From assembly GCA_012520695.1 (NCBI GenBank), contig JAAYNU010000132.1, positions 1-20,253 on the forward strand: a DNA stretch of 20,253 nucleotides. Reading direction: 5' to 3'. The position numbers and the translations under genes were made by a program. This document shows, piece by piece, positions 1 through 7,601 of the stretch. Each line of letters begins with the position of its first letter. Positions within the stretch are counted from its first letter, which is position 1. The notes below the pieces were generated by a model. It was not told the origin of the DNA. It saw only the letters and a program-made list of their open reading frames with translations, and ran no database searches. This DNA is from Erysipelothrix sp. (GTDB lineage Bacteria > Bacillota_I > Bacilli_A > Erysipelotrichales > Erysipelotrichaceae).

Positions 1-1400
1 ATATTTCGGACATCAACTAGGATTGCACCTTGTTTCAATTCATTTTTAACTTCGTGCCATTGAACCATGGTCGTAATCTTATGAATGATATTGAATCCAA
101 CATAACCCGCCATATTCACAATGTCCTTTGCGGAACCATAAGGCGGTGCGTATGTGAATTCAAGTTCTTGAAGTTCATCAATTGTTATCTTCGCCTTAAT
201 GGCAGTCGCAATGATATCGATGCGCTTATCGACACCTTTTTGTCCCACTGCTTGTGCACCGAGAATTAAATGAGTATCTGCATCAAAGATGACTTTCAGG
301 TGGATTGGAGTTGCCCCCGGGAAGTATCCAGCATTACTTTTCCCAAGTAGGTGCATTATTTCAATATTTTGGTTTCCTTTTAGCTGCCGCTCATTCAAAC
401 CAGTACTTGCGAAGGATAAATTAAAAATCCTGACAATCGCAGTACCAATACTTCCCTTATTAGTGTTTATAAGACCACTGAGATTATCCGCAAGTTGACG
501 TCCTTGTCTGTTCGCTGGTGAAGCGAGTGATATTAAGGCATCTTGATTATTAATTTGATTGCGAACAATGATCGCGTCCCCCACAGCATAGATATCATCC
601 TGTGATGTCTTATAAGCTTCATCAACAACAATACCGCCGCGCATCCTCTTTTCAACACAGTCAATAAACCCTGTCGCAGGCGCAACACCTACGGAAAGAA
701 TCACAATGTCTGCTTCAATTTCAGTGTTGTCTTCAAGGAATACCGATTGATCACTCATGCGAGTTACAGAAGCACTTGTATAAACATTAATACCGTTTCT
801 CACGAGTTCATTATGAGCAAGCACAGCCAACTCTTCATCAAAAGGTCCTAAGACATGGGATTCACGTTCAATGATACTGACGCGTAAGCCACGATTATGA
901 AGACTCTCAGCCATTTCCAATCCAATGAATCCAGCACCGATTACAACAACGTGCTTAGCACTGGGTAAACTTGTCATGATCGCATCAACATCAGGAATGT
1001 TGCGAACCGTATAAACACTTGGATGAAGATTCATACCCTCTATGTCCGGGATAAAAGGATTCGCTCCTGGTGAGAGTACAAGACTGTCATAAGCGACTTT
1101 AGACTCTATCCCTTCATGAAGCACGGTTAGCTCTTTTAATTCTGGATCAACATGAATTACTTCATGATTCACTCGAATATCAAGTTGAAATCTATTTTGT
1201 AACATCGTTTGATCAGCAACCAATAAATCAGAACGCTCTTCTATTTCACCTGATATATGATACGGTAAACCACAGTTCGCAAAAGATACGTAAGGTCCTT
1301 TGTCTAAGACAATAATATGATCATCTTCATTTAAGCGTCGATACCGTGTCGCAAAACTCATACCACCCGCAACGCCTCCAACTACAACAATTCGTTTCAT
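1..1400 (-). CDS. cdr: CoA-disulfide reductase with C-terminal rhodanese domain (3' end cut by window edge)
   Basis: Open reading frame of 466 codons starting at the ATG at 1400 and running off the left edge without a stop. It is a pyridine nucleotide-disulfide oxidoreductase of the CoA-disulfide / CoA-persulfide reductase type. An FAD-binding GGVAGG loop lies at residues 8-13. The single redox cysteine is Cys43 in SFANCGLPY, as in CoADR and NADH oxidases. A second dinucleotide fold (VVIGAGFIGLEMAE) lies near residue 155, and a second FAD contact (YAVGDA) comes later. The conserved dimerisation domain follows with TYAPPYGSAKDIVNMAGYV. The last visible residues (WHEVKNE...ILVDVRN) are the start of a rhodanese domain, so this is probably the CoADR-RHD fusion; the rhodanese cysteine lies outside the window. 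Family members reduce CoA disulfide or CoA persulfide with NAD(P)H. The gene starts 2 nt after the upstream membrane-protein gene, with a GTGAGGG ribosome site inside that gene, so the two form one operon. Substrate preference is inferred. Confidence 0.9.
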   Translation of the reverse strand, partial: MKRIVVVGGVAGGMSFATRYRRLNEDDHIIVLDKGPYVSFANCGLPYHISGEIEERSDLLVADQTMLQNRFQLDIRVNHEVIHVDPELKELTVLHEGIESKVAYDSLVLSPGANPFIPDIEGMNLHPSVYTVRNIPDVDAIMTSLPSAKHVVVIGAGFIGLEMAESLHNRGLRVSIIERESHVLGPFDEELAVLAHNELVRNGINVYTSASVTRMSDQSVFLEDNTEIEADIVILSVGVAPATGFIDCVEKRMRGGIVVDEAYKTSQDDIYAVGDAIIVRNQINNQDALISLASPANRQGRQLADNLSGLINTNKGSIGTAIVRIFNLSFASTGLNERQLKGNQNIEIMHLLGKSNAGYFPGATPIHLKVIFDADTHLILGAQAVGQKGVDKRIDIIATAIKAKITIDELQELEFTYAPPYGSAKDIVNMAGYVGFNIIHKITTMVQWHEVKNELKQGAILVDVRN

Positions 1401-1402
1401 AA

Positions 1403-1837
1403 TTAAACCCTCACTTTACATGACTCTTTATTAGCCCAGTAAATTCCAATCAGTATGAGCACTAAAGAGATTATTTTATATGGCATCCCTGCCAGTGGTA
1501 ATACCATGACCGAAAATGAAATTCCGATACTCGCAAAAAATGCGATAACACAAGGCGTACAACCATAGGTTAAAATTCCAAATAGAATTGCGACGAACGA
1601 TAAGTTCTCACCCTTGGGATTGAATCCATGCACCTTAAACATCCAGTGACTTAAACTAATTAAGTAGGCACTGAGTACTGCCATAGTTAAGCTGAGAATA
1701 GTATTAATGATCACAAACCCAATGCCATAAGTATCAATGAACTGTCTCATGGGCATATTTAAATGATCAATCACTAAGAATATTACTGAATACGCAATAA
1801 AATATAAACTAAAGTATTTCTTATTAATGTCTTTCAT
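1403..1837 (-). CDS. Four-helix membrane protein with CTPC motif, unknown function
   Basis: I do not recognise a named family. The predicted protein has 144 residues and four hydrophobic segments, at about 9-27, 38-63, 80-106 and 110-134. Segment three carries Cys-Thr-Pro-Cys (residues 93-96, in YGCTPCVIAFFASIG); a third cysteine (140) lies in the short polar C-terminal tail. A proline-framed CxxC inside a membrane helix suggests thiol chemistry or binding of a soft metal or sulfur species. The frame is open further up to an ATG at 1894, but I chose the ATG at 1837. It has an AAGGGAG ribosome site 9 nt upstream, and the longer start would lie upstream of the -10 and operator of its own promoter. 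The gene is first in an operon with CoA-disulfide reductase behind a CsoR/CstR-like operator. A role in sulfur or metal handling is therefore inferred from context only. Confidence 0.8.
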   Translation of the reverse strand: MKDINKKYFSLYFIAYSVIFLVIDHLNMPMRQFIDTYGIGFVIINTILSLTMAVLSAYLISLSHWMFKVHGFNPKGENLSFVAILFGILTYGCTPCVIAFFASIGISFSVMVLPLAGMPYKIISLVLILIGIYWANKESCKVRV

Positions 1838-1846
1838 GGTATCAAT

Positions 1847-1853
1847 CTCCCTT
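1847..1853 (-). promoter_or_regulatory. Ribosome binding site that fixes the start of the CTPC membrane protein
   Basis: The minus strand reads AAGGGAG, 9 nt before the ATG at 1837. No comparable site precedes the in-frame ATG at 1894. Confidence 0.75.
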
Positions 1854-1860
1854 ATGAAAT

Positions 1861-1890
1861 AGTATACCCCATGGGGTATATGGATATCAA
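1861..1890 (-). promoter_or_regulatory. Sigma-A-type promoter of the CTPC/CoADR operon
   Basis: On the minus strand, a -35 TTGATA (1885-1890), an 18-nt spacer and a -10 TATACT (1861-1866). Expected transcription start is near 1853, giving a leader of about 15 nt that is mostly the ribosome binding site. The palindromic operator fills the spacer and overlaps the -10. Confidence 0.75.
1863..1880. promoter_or_regulatory. Perfect 18-bp palindromic operator, CsoR/CstR type
   Basis: TATACCCCATGGGGTATA is identical to its own reverse complement over all 18 bases. AT-flanked TACCCC/GGGGTA arms match the known operator style of the CsoR family (copper-sensing CsoR, persulfide-sensing CstR). It sits between -35 and -10, so a bound repressor would block RNA polymerase. 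The neighbouring CoADR-rhodanese gene favours a persulfide sensor over a copper sensor, but the sequence alone does not decide this. No regulator gene lies in the window. Confidence 0.8.
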
Positions 1891-1910
1891 TCAAAATGAT
1901 TGGCGCGGAA

Positions 1911-1941
1911 AAAATAAAAAAAGTCTCGATTAAGAGACTTT
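1911..1941 (-). terminator. Intrinsic terminator of the phn operon
   Basis: Minus strand: stem AAAGTCTC (1941-1934), loop TTAATC, stem GAGACTTT (1927-1920), then a T-rich run TTTTTATTTT (1920-1911). It lies 6 nt after the second phnE stop and insulates the next operon's promoter. Confidence 0.85.
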
Positions 1942-1946
1942 AGATT

Positions 1947-2753
1947 TTAACCAGCAACCTTCGCACGCAGTGCAGAAGATAACCATTCAACAAACACAAC
2001 AAGAATAATAAGGCCCCATAGGATCGCTCCTACATCAGCCCATCTGAATGCACTCATTGCCATTACCAACGGTGTACCAATACCACCTGCGTCCACTAAT
2101 CCAAGGATTGTGGCGTTTTTAACGTTAATTTCAAATCGATAAATTGCGATGGATAGAAAGTTTCCAAACAGTTGCGGAATGATTCCGAAACGAATCTTTT
2201 GGAAGTTTGAACTACCAGAAGCATCCAGTGATTCAATGATGCCTACATCAAGATCTTCAATCGCTTCGATGAAGAGTTTTGATATCATCCCAATTGAGGT
2301 TAGTGCCAGCGTTAATACACCCGCAAACGGCCCTGCCCCAGTAACTACGATAATCAGTAACCCGTATACAAATGGCGGGAATGTTCTGATTACAGTAATA
2401 ATAAAGATTCCAATTGCTGAGAACCATTTCGGAACGATGTTACGCGCTGATAGAAACGAGAATGGAATCGCAAGAATCATTCCAAGAAGTGTTCCTAGAA
2501 ATGCGATCGTGACTGTTTCAAGTACGAGTTGTGGAATACTACCACGCCCAAAACTAAAGAGCATTTTTTGGTTGGGTTTAATCAACCCTGAAAAAATAGA
2601 TTGAATGACTCGAAGTCCGTTCTCTTCAATACCGTTATAGTCAACATAAGACCATGACCACGCGAGAATTAAAAATAATGGAATTCCAATGATTAATATT
2701 TTCTTAAGTCTACGAGGTCTTTGTTCAAAGACTAATTGTACATTTTCATTCAT
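1947..2753 (-). CDS. phnE: Phosphonate-type ABC transporter permease PhnE (second copy)
   Basis: Predicted 268-residue inner-membrane permease with about six hydrophobic segments, the first near residues 18-33. The cytoplasmic EAA-type coupling loop that docks on the ATPase is seen at about 173-194 (ESLDASGSSNFQKIRFGIIPQ). The family's C-terminal motif follows as NVKNATILGLVDAGGIG (210-226). Last gene of the phnDCEE operon; its ATG shares a base with the stop of the first phnE (TAATG), so translation is probably coupled. The two permeases are clearly related but not near-identical, which suggests they pair as a heterodimer. It ends next to a strong terminator. Confidence 0.92.
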   Translation of the reverse strand: MNENVQLVFEQRPRRLKKILIIGIPLFLILAWSWSYVDYNGIEENGLRVIQSIFSGLIKPNQKMLFSFGRGSIPQLVLETVTIAFLGTLLGMILAIPFSFLSARNIVPKWFSAIGIFIITVIRTFPPFVYGLLIIVVTGAGPFAGVLTLALTSIGMISKLFIEAIEDLDVGIIESLDASGSSNFQKIRFGIIPQLFGNFLSIAIYRFEINVKNATILGLVDAGGIGTPLVMAMSAFRWADVGAILWGLIILVVFVEWLSSALRAKVAG

Positions 2754-3574
2754 TAGACTAACCTCTTTCTAATCACTCGTGAAAGGGTTTCGATAATCAC
2801 AACAGTTACAAGTAAGAGAATCAAGACAACCGACAAGTCGGCGTACATACGCAAACTGATGCGGTCATTCATCAAGATTCCGATTCCCCCCGCTCCAACG
2901 TATCCAAGGATCGCCGCTGAACGGATATTCATTTCGAGATTATAAAGTAAGTTTGAGATATAGAAACCTGATATTTGAGGTACGATTGATACTACAAATG
3001 CTTTCATACGACTTGTCCCTGCTGAAAGTGATGCTTCGAAAGGCCCCATATCAACAAGTTCAATTTGCTCATACGTCATCTTCGCAAGAATAGACGTTGT
3101 GAATAAGAATAAAGCCATCGTTCCTGTGAATGTTCCAATTCCAAAGATATACGTAAGTATTAATGCAAGCATTAATACTGGAACTGTTCTGAAGATACTC
3201 ATAAAAAAGCGGAACAGTGTTCTCATGATTCTATTATCATTCATATTAACTGCGGAATAGTATGCCAGTGGCAAACCAAAGAGTCCTGCTAAGAATGTAC
3301 CGAAGATACTCATACCAATTGTTTGAAACATTGGGTCCCATACTTTTGGTAAATAGTCCCAGTTTGGTGGAACCATTTTTCTTAAGATGACTAAGAATTT
3401 GTCGCCTCGTCTAATCAACAGACCGATATCAAAATTTGCGACATCCATAGAGATTCCTACGAGCACAAGCATAATAATGCTGGCAAGTAAACCACTACGA
3501 AACGGTCTCTTAACTTCTTTACCGTTATCGAGGACCAAGGGTTTCGGAAAGAAGATTGATTTAATCTCTTTCAT
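2753..3574 (-). CDS. phnE: Phosphonate-type ABC transporter permease PhnE (first copy)
   Basis: Predicted 273-residue permease. The cytoplasmic N-terminus is unusually long (about 28 polar residues), followed by about six membrane segments. The EAA loop lies at 180-200 (EASLSAGTSRMKAFVVSIVPQ) and the family motif NIRSAAILGYVGAGGIG near 216-232. Start and stop both overlap neighbouring genes by one base (TAATG), so the ATPase, this permease and the next are likely made in fixed proportion. Together with the second PhnE it should form the membrane channel of the importer. Confidence 0.92.
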   Translation of the reverse strand: MKEIKSIFFPKPLVLDNGKEVKRPFRSGLLASIIMLVLVGISMDVANFDIGLLIRRGDKFLVILRKMVPPNWDYLPKVWDPMFQTIGMSIFGTFLAGLFGLPLAYYSAVNMNDNRIMRTLFRFFMSIFRTVPVLMLALILTYIFGIGTFTGTMALFLFTTSILAKMTYEQIELVDMGPFEASLSAGTSRMKAFVVSIVPQISGFYISNLLYNLEMNIRSAAILGYVGAGGIGILMNDRISLRMYADLSVVLILLLVTVVIIETLSRVIRKRLV

Positions 3575-4341
3575 TATTTCGATACCATGATTTCATCGTC
3601 GCTCAGTTCACGTCCGTATACTTTTTGAAGTACAGACTCATCAACTGAATCAGCAGGTCCATCAAAGACAATTTCTCCTGCTTTTATACCGATAACACGT
3701 TTTGCATATTTAAGTGCAAGATCCACGTGATGAATGTTGATGATTACAGTAATGTTGAGGTCTCCATTGATGCGAACAAAATCATCCATGACTTGTTCTG
3801 CAGTAACCGGGTCAAGTGATGCTACTGGTTCATCCGCAAGAATAATTTGCGGATTTTGTGCGAGGCATCGCGCCAAAGCAACACGTTGTTGTTGCCCACC
3901 AGATAACTGGTCCGCTCGTGAATATGCTTTATCTAAGATACCTACTTGATCAAGAGCACTCAGACTTGAGAGTACATCCTCTTTGGAATATATTCCAAGG
4001 ATTGATTTCCATAATGGCATATCAGCAACTTTTGCAGTGAGAACATTTTTTAGTACTGTTGTTCTTTTTACAAGGTTAAAGGATTGAAACACCATCCCTA
4101 TGTTGCGTCTGAATAGGCGCAGGGACTTCCCTTTCAATTGAGATACGTTTTGCGAGTTTACAAGGAGTTCACCTGAAGTAATTGGGTGCATTTGGTTGAT
4201 TGCACGCAACAGTGTTGATTTACCGGCTCCTGAAAGTCCGATGATCGCCACAAATTCCCCTTGTTCAATTGTGAGGCTGGCATTTTTAAGTGCCTCTGTT
4301 CCATTTGGGTATATTTTCCCAACTTCTTTAAATTCAATCAT
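3574..4341 (-). CDS. phnC: Phosphonate-type ABC transporter ATPase PhnC
   Basis: Predicted 255-residue ABC ATPase with every key motif present: Walker A GLSGAGKST (35-43), Q-loop Gln86, signature LSGGQQQRVALARCL (146-160), Walker B IILADEP (166-172) and switch His204 (INIHHVDLA). The H-loop context and overall length are typical of PhnC rather than of amino acid or lipoprotein ATPases. It would power uptake by the two PhnE subunits. The ATG at 4341 has an AAGGGA site 7 nt upstream. It is separated from phnD by 52 nt that contain a terminator-like hairpin, so it may be expressed below phnD. Confidence 0.93.
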   Translation of the reverse strand: MIEFKEVGKIYPNGTEALKNASLTIEQGEFVAIIGLSGAGKSTLLRAINQMHPITSGELLVNSQNVSQLKGKSLRLFRRNIGMVFQSFNLVKRTTVLKNVLTAKVADMPLWKSILGIYSKEDVLSSLSALDQVGILDKAYSRADQLSGGQQQRVALARCLAQNPQIILADEPVASLDPVTAEQVMDDFVRINGDLNITVIINIHHVDLALKYAKRVIGIKAGEIVFDGPADSVDESVLQKVYGRELSDDEIMVSK

Positions 4342-4355
4342 ATGATTTCCCTTCT

Positions 4356-4383
4356 AAAAAGAGGGCGAACCCTTTGCTCGCCC
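4356..4383 (-). terminator. Hairpin between phnD and phnC, probable partial terminator (attenuator)
   Basis: Minus strand: stem GGGCGA (4383-4378), 9-nt loop, stem TCGCCC (4368-4363), then TCTTTTT (4362-4356). It looks like a moderate intrinsic terminator or RNA-stabilising hairpin inside the operon. This is a common way to make more binding protein than transporter. Confidence 0.7.
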
Positions 4384-4393
4384 ACTGTTTCAA

Positions 4394-5404
4394 TTATTTA
4401 ACTAATTCTAAACTCTTACGAGCTGGCTCATAGTCTGCATCCGTAGCGATCATATAACCATCATGGCTATAAATAGCGATTGCTTCTTTTCCAGCTTCTG
4501 TTTTAGCTAGTTCAATAAATACTGTTTGTAGTGCTTTCTTTAGATCTGCATCAACAAGTTCATTTGATACTGAAATCGTATCGTTCATGATACCTTCTGT
4601 TACTCCAAGAATTGAAGTTTCAGTGAAGATGTCTGTTTTGCCCCAGTCGTTTACCCATTGTTCTGCGTAATCACGACGGATGTCTGCATAACCAACACCT
4701 ACATCACATTGACCATTTGATAGGCGTGCTGCGACGTCAGTATAGCTTGTTGCTAGAACCTTGTTTGAAAGATCAGCCACTGTTTTTCCTTCGTAGCGTT
4801 CTGCTAACCAAAGTGAAGGATAAATGTATCCTGCTGATGACGATGAGTTCATGTGACACCAGTTTGCTGAATCAAAGTCTTCCCAAGTTAATTCAACACC
4901 TGAGTTTACTTTTTCTGTTAATTCTTTCGCTTTTGCGGTTGTTCCACCATAGATTAATGAACGGTAGAATGTTACTTGCTCATCTGTTGGAAGAGTTGGT
5001 AAACCATCATTCCAATCTTTTGCGTCTACGGAGTCTTTGTTAAGACCATCGCGCGTTGATGCTAAAATAACATCAATTTCTTGATTTTCTGAATACAGTG
5101 CATAGGTTCCCCCTGGGATAAATCCTATATGTGCTGAGCCGTTAGCAAGTGCTTCTCCCGCACCTTCGTATGAATTCGATACACGAATATCAACGTTTCC
5201 GACTGTGTAACCTTCTAATTTCAAACCATCAATAACTAATTGCTTGATTGGTTCAATACGAGTCTCGATTTGTTCTGCATCGCGACTTGGTACGAAGAAT
5301 ATTACAAGTTCATCGATTTCTTTTGAGCCTACGCCCTCAGATCCCTTTGAACAACCACTGAGAACTAAAAATAATGCTAAAGATAAAACTAAAAGTTTCT
5401 TCAT
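4394..5404 (-). CDS. phnD: Phosphonate/phosphite-type substrate-binding lipoprotein PhnD
   Basis: Predicted 336 residues. The N-terminus is a lipoprotein signal (MKKLLVLSLALFLVLSGC, lipobox LSGC with Cys18 as lipid anchor), so the mature protein sits on the outer face of the membrane. The body has PhnD-family features: an early VIFFVPSRDAE strand, GSAHIGFIPGGTYAL, the substrate-pocket-like SSSSAGYIYP, and CDVGVGYAD. The ATG at 5404 was chosen, because GGGAG lies 7 nt upstream; a TTG one codon earlier would be too close. First gene of the operon, about 26 nt behind its promoter. Family members bind phosphonates, phosphite, methylphosphonate or related anions. No C-P lyase or phosphonatase is in view, so the actual ligand is unknown. 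Confidence 0.9.
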   Translation of the reverse strand: MKKLLVLSLALFLVLSGCSKGSEGVGSKEIDELVIFFVPSRDAEQIETRIEPIKQLVIDGLKLEGYTVGNVDIRVSNSYEGAGEALANGSAHIGFIPGGTYALYSENQEIDVILASTRDGLNKDSVDAKDWNDGLPTLPTDEQVTFYRSLIYGGTTAKAKELTEKVNSGVELTWEDFDSANWCHMNSSSSAGYIYPSLWLAERYEGKTVADLSNKVLATSYTDVAARLSNGQCDVGVGYADIRRDYAEQWVNDWGKTDIFTETSILGVTEGIMNDTISVSNELVDADLKKALQTVFIELAKTEAGKEAIAIYSHDGYMIATDADYEPARKSLELVK

Positions 5405-5436
5405 CAAATATCTCCCTTTGTCCTTATGACACTTGA

Positions 5437-5465
5437 ATTATGCCATACTATTTGTGGGTTTTCAA
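5437..5465 (-). promoter_or_regulatory. phnD: Promoter of the phnDCEE operon
   Basis: Minus strand: -35 TTGAAA (5460-5465), 17-nt spacer, -10 CATAAT (5437-5442). The heptamer AAATAGT occurs twice around the -35 and spacer (5465-5471 and 5447-5453), an 18-nt direct repeat that could be a regulator site. Confidence 0.75.
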
Positions 5466-5499
5466 CTATTTTTCACAATTAAAAAAGCAAGCGTTTTCA

Positions 5500-6162
5500 C
5501 TAATAATCGTCAGTACTAGCCTGCCCCTGCATCAGAAGCACACCAGATGAAGCCCCAATGCGCGTTGCACCCGCTTCTACTAAGGTGTCGAAATCATCTT
5601 TAGAGCGAATTCCGCCCGATGCTTTCACTTCTGCTTTATTTCCAACCGTCTTTTTCATCAGTGCAACATGATGCGCTGTAGCGCCACCTGTACTGAATCC
5701 TGTTGATGTTTTTACGAAGTTTGCTCCAGCAGCAACACTGAGTTCACATGCCTTCACAATCTCTTCATCGCTTAATAAGCATGTTTCTAAAATCACTTTT
5801 AATGTACGTGTTCCACAAGCGTCTTTAATAGCCTTGATTTCTTGTTCAATAACGTCATATTTCTTATCTTTAAGATTCGAAACATTGATAACCATGTCAA
5901 TTTCATCGGCACCGTTAGTGATCGCATCTTTTGTTTCAAAAACTTTAGTAGCTGTCGTGGACGCGCCCAATGGGAACCCAATAACTGTACATACAAGAAC
6001 ATCGCTGTCCTTTAAGAGTTCTTTAGACGTACTTACAAAACCAGGATTAACACACACACATTTGAAGTCGTATTGTTTTGCTTCTTCGCATAGTGTTTCA
6101 ATTTGTGCTTGAGTCGCATCTTGTTTCAGTAATGTATGATCAATATATTTATTCATGTTCAT
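5500..6162 (-). CDS. deoC: Deoxyribose-phosphate aldolase DeoC
   Basis: Class I aldolase that cleaves 2-deoxyribose-5-phosphate to acetaldehyde and glyceraldehyde-3-phosphate. Predicted 220 residues, normal for the bacterial short form. The Schiff-base lysine is Lys151 ([14 protein letters not shown]), with Lys180 (VKASGGIR) and Asp89 (EIDMVIN) as the other active-site residues. The chain ends in tyrosine (STDDY), as expected for the catalytic C-terminal Tyr of this family. The first ATG overlaps the stop of the murE-like gene (TAATG) and has AAGGAG 7 nt upstream; a second ATG lies two codons on. It is the last gene of the long operon beginning at thyA. I see no clear intrinsic terminator after it, only a T6 run with no good stem. 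Confidence 0.96.
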   Translation of the reverse strand: MNMNKYIDHTLLKQDATQAQIETLCEEAKQYDFKCVCVNPGFVSTSKELLKDSDVLVCTVIGFPLGASTTATKVFETKDAITNGADEIDMVINVSNLKDKKYDVIEQEIKAIKDACGTRTLKVILETCLLSDEEIVKACELSVAAGANFVKTSTGFSTGGATAHHVALMKKTVGNKAEVKASGGIRSKDDFDTLVEAGATRIGASSGVLLMQGQASTDDY

Positions 6163-7601
6163 TAGAGTTCTCCTTTTAGTATTTTAGATGCCGCAACTTC
6201 GTCGCCCATCCAATCTTCTTTTCCAAATGCACGGTAGATGAATTTTTCTTCACCTTTTCCATTTAGTACAACACTGTCACCAGGCTGTGCCATTTCGATT
6301 GCTTTACGGATCGCATCAATTCTAATCGGAACAAATTCCCAATTATCACCAACGACACCCGAAACAATATCTTTTGTGATATCCACAACTTCTTCATTAC
6401 GATTATCGTGTTCTGTAATAATCACGTGATCGCACATTTCAGTTGCGACTTTACCCATCTTTGGACGTTTTAATGTATCGCGAGCACCGGCTGCACCAAA
6501 GACACAAATCATTTTGTTTTCTTTAGGTGTAATACTTCGTACATATTTAAAGACATTGGCCATACTATCAGGTGCATGTCCAAAATCCACAAACACTTTG
6601 AAGTCTTGTCCTTCATCAACGCGGTTCAATCTTCCATCAACGTGTTCGATATCCACAAGTTCTGGAAGAATACGGTCGAAACCATATCCCTTTTCATGAA
6701 GAATCGCAATCACATTTAATACGTTGTATACATTAAAATCAGCGATAAAGTTTGTTTCAACGGGATACTCTTGTCCTTCATGAACCAGCGTAAACTGAGT
6801 TCCAAACTCACCAATCACAAGATCTTTTGCGCGATAATCTGCGGATTGTGCAATACCATAAGTTTTAAGATGTGGGTAGCCTTCTTCTATCAAGCGTCTA
6901 CCGTATTCATCATCCGCATTAATAATTGTGAATGCTTCGTCATCTAAACGGTCAAATAATATTTTCTTTGCCTTAAAGTACTCTTCCATTGATTTGTGAT
7001 AATCCAAATGATCATGACTGAGGTTGGTAAATGATGCATCATCAAAATGAATCGCATCCACGCGTCGCAGTGACAATCCTTGTGAACTAACCTCTAGACA
7101 CACTTCTTCAACGCCTTCGTTAACCATGTCGTTAAGAATCCCTTGGAGTTCAACGATATCAGGTGTTGTGAGTGAAGGTGAAAAGATATAGTCATTGTAT
7201 TCAACCGAAATGGTTCCAATATAACCAGCATTAACTCCGAGTCTTAATAAGATATTTCTGAGGGTCTTCATAACCGTAGATTTCCCGTTTGTACCGGTAA
7301 TCGTATTCATTACCATTTTACGAGATGGCGTATCAAAGAACACGTTACTGACACGGTGGAGTTCGTCCATAGTGTCATCGACTAAAATATACTCAATTCC
7401 CTCTTGGTATGAATCAAGTTCTTTATGGTGAACAATTGCGACGCAGCCGTTATCAATCGCACTTTGTGTATATTTATGTCCATCCACAGTCAATCCTTCC
7501 AAACAGAAGAATAGCCCTTGTTCTGTTTGTGTTCTTGAATCAAGAATAAGATGGCTTATTTCTTTTTCACTATCAATTCCAAATAAACGATTTAATTTCA
7601 T
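6162..7601 (-). CDS. murE: UDP-N-acetylmuramyl-tripeptide synthetase (MurE-like Mur ligase)
   Basis: Predicted 479 residues, about normal for MurE. Order: N-terminal UDP-MurNAc domain with DSRT (21-24); ATP-binding P-loop TGTNGKST (102-109); SLTTPD (143-148); a lysine in FKAKKILFD (209-217), where the carbamylated residue is expected; SHDHLDYH (195-202); and a C-terminal domain with GAAGARD (369-375). It adds residue three to UDP-MurNAc-L-Ala-D-Glu in the cytoplasm. The residue-three recognition loop reads HDNR (398-401) where meso-diaminopimelate enzymes have DNPR, and the later GKGHE motif reads GKGEE (448-452). The amino acid added is therefore probably not meso-DAP. ATG 7601 overlaps the upstream stop (TGATG); GTG 7604 is a less likely start. 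Specificity is inference. Confidence 0.9.
   Translation of the reverse strand: MKLNRLFGIDSEKEISHLILDSRTQTEQGLFFCLEGLTVDGHKYTQSAIDNGCVAIVHHKELDSYQEGIEYILVDDTMDELHRVSNVFFDTPSRKMVMNTITGTNGKSTVMKTLRNILLRLGVNAGYIGTISVEYNDYIFSPSLTTPDIVELQGILNDMVNEGVEEVCLEVSSQGLSLRRVDAIHFDDASFTNLSHDHLDYHKSMEEYFKAKKILFDRLDDEAFTIINADDEYGRRLIEEGYPHLKTYGIAQSADYRAKDLVIGEFGTQFTLVHEGQEYPVETNFIADFNVYNVLNVIAILHEKGYGFDRILPELVDIEHVDGRLNRVDEGQDFKVFVDFGHAPDSMANVFKYVRSITPKENKMICVFGAAGARDTLKRPKMGKVATEMCDHVIITEHDNRNEEVVDITKDIVSGVVGDNWEFVPIRIDAIRKAIEMAQPGDSVVLNGKGEEKFIYRAFGKEDWMGDEVAASKILKGEL

Noticed and set aside
1..1400. Possible pseudogene, since no complete reading frame is bounded here
   Set aside because: The minus-strand frame is open for 466 codons with all motifs intact; it merely runs off the window edge.
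1838..1894. N-terminal extension of the CTPC membrane protein from an ATG at 1894
   Set aside because: It would be translated from DNA upstream of the -10 and across the operator, has no ribosome site, and adds no domain.
2149..2604. Plus-strand frame of 151 codons inside the second phnE
   Set aside because: Antisense shadow of a well-supported gene; no ribosome site and no recognisable protein.
5466..5499. Terminator after deoC
   Set aside because: A T6 run is present, but the bases before it do not form a credible stem.
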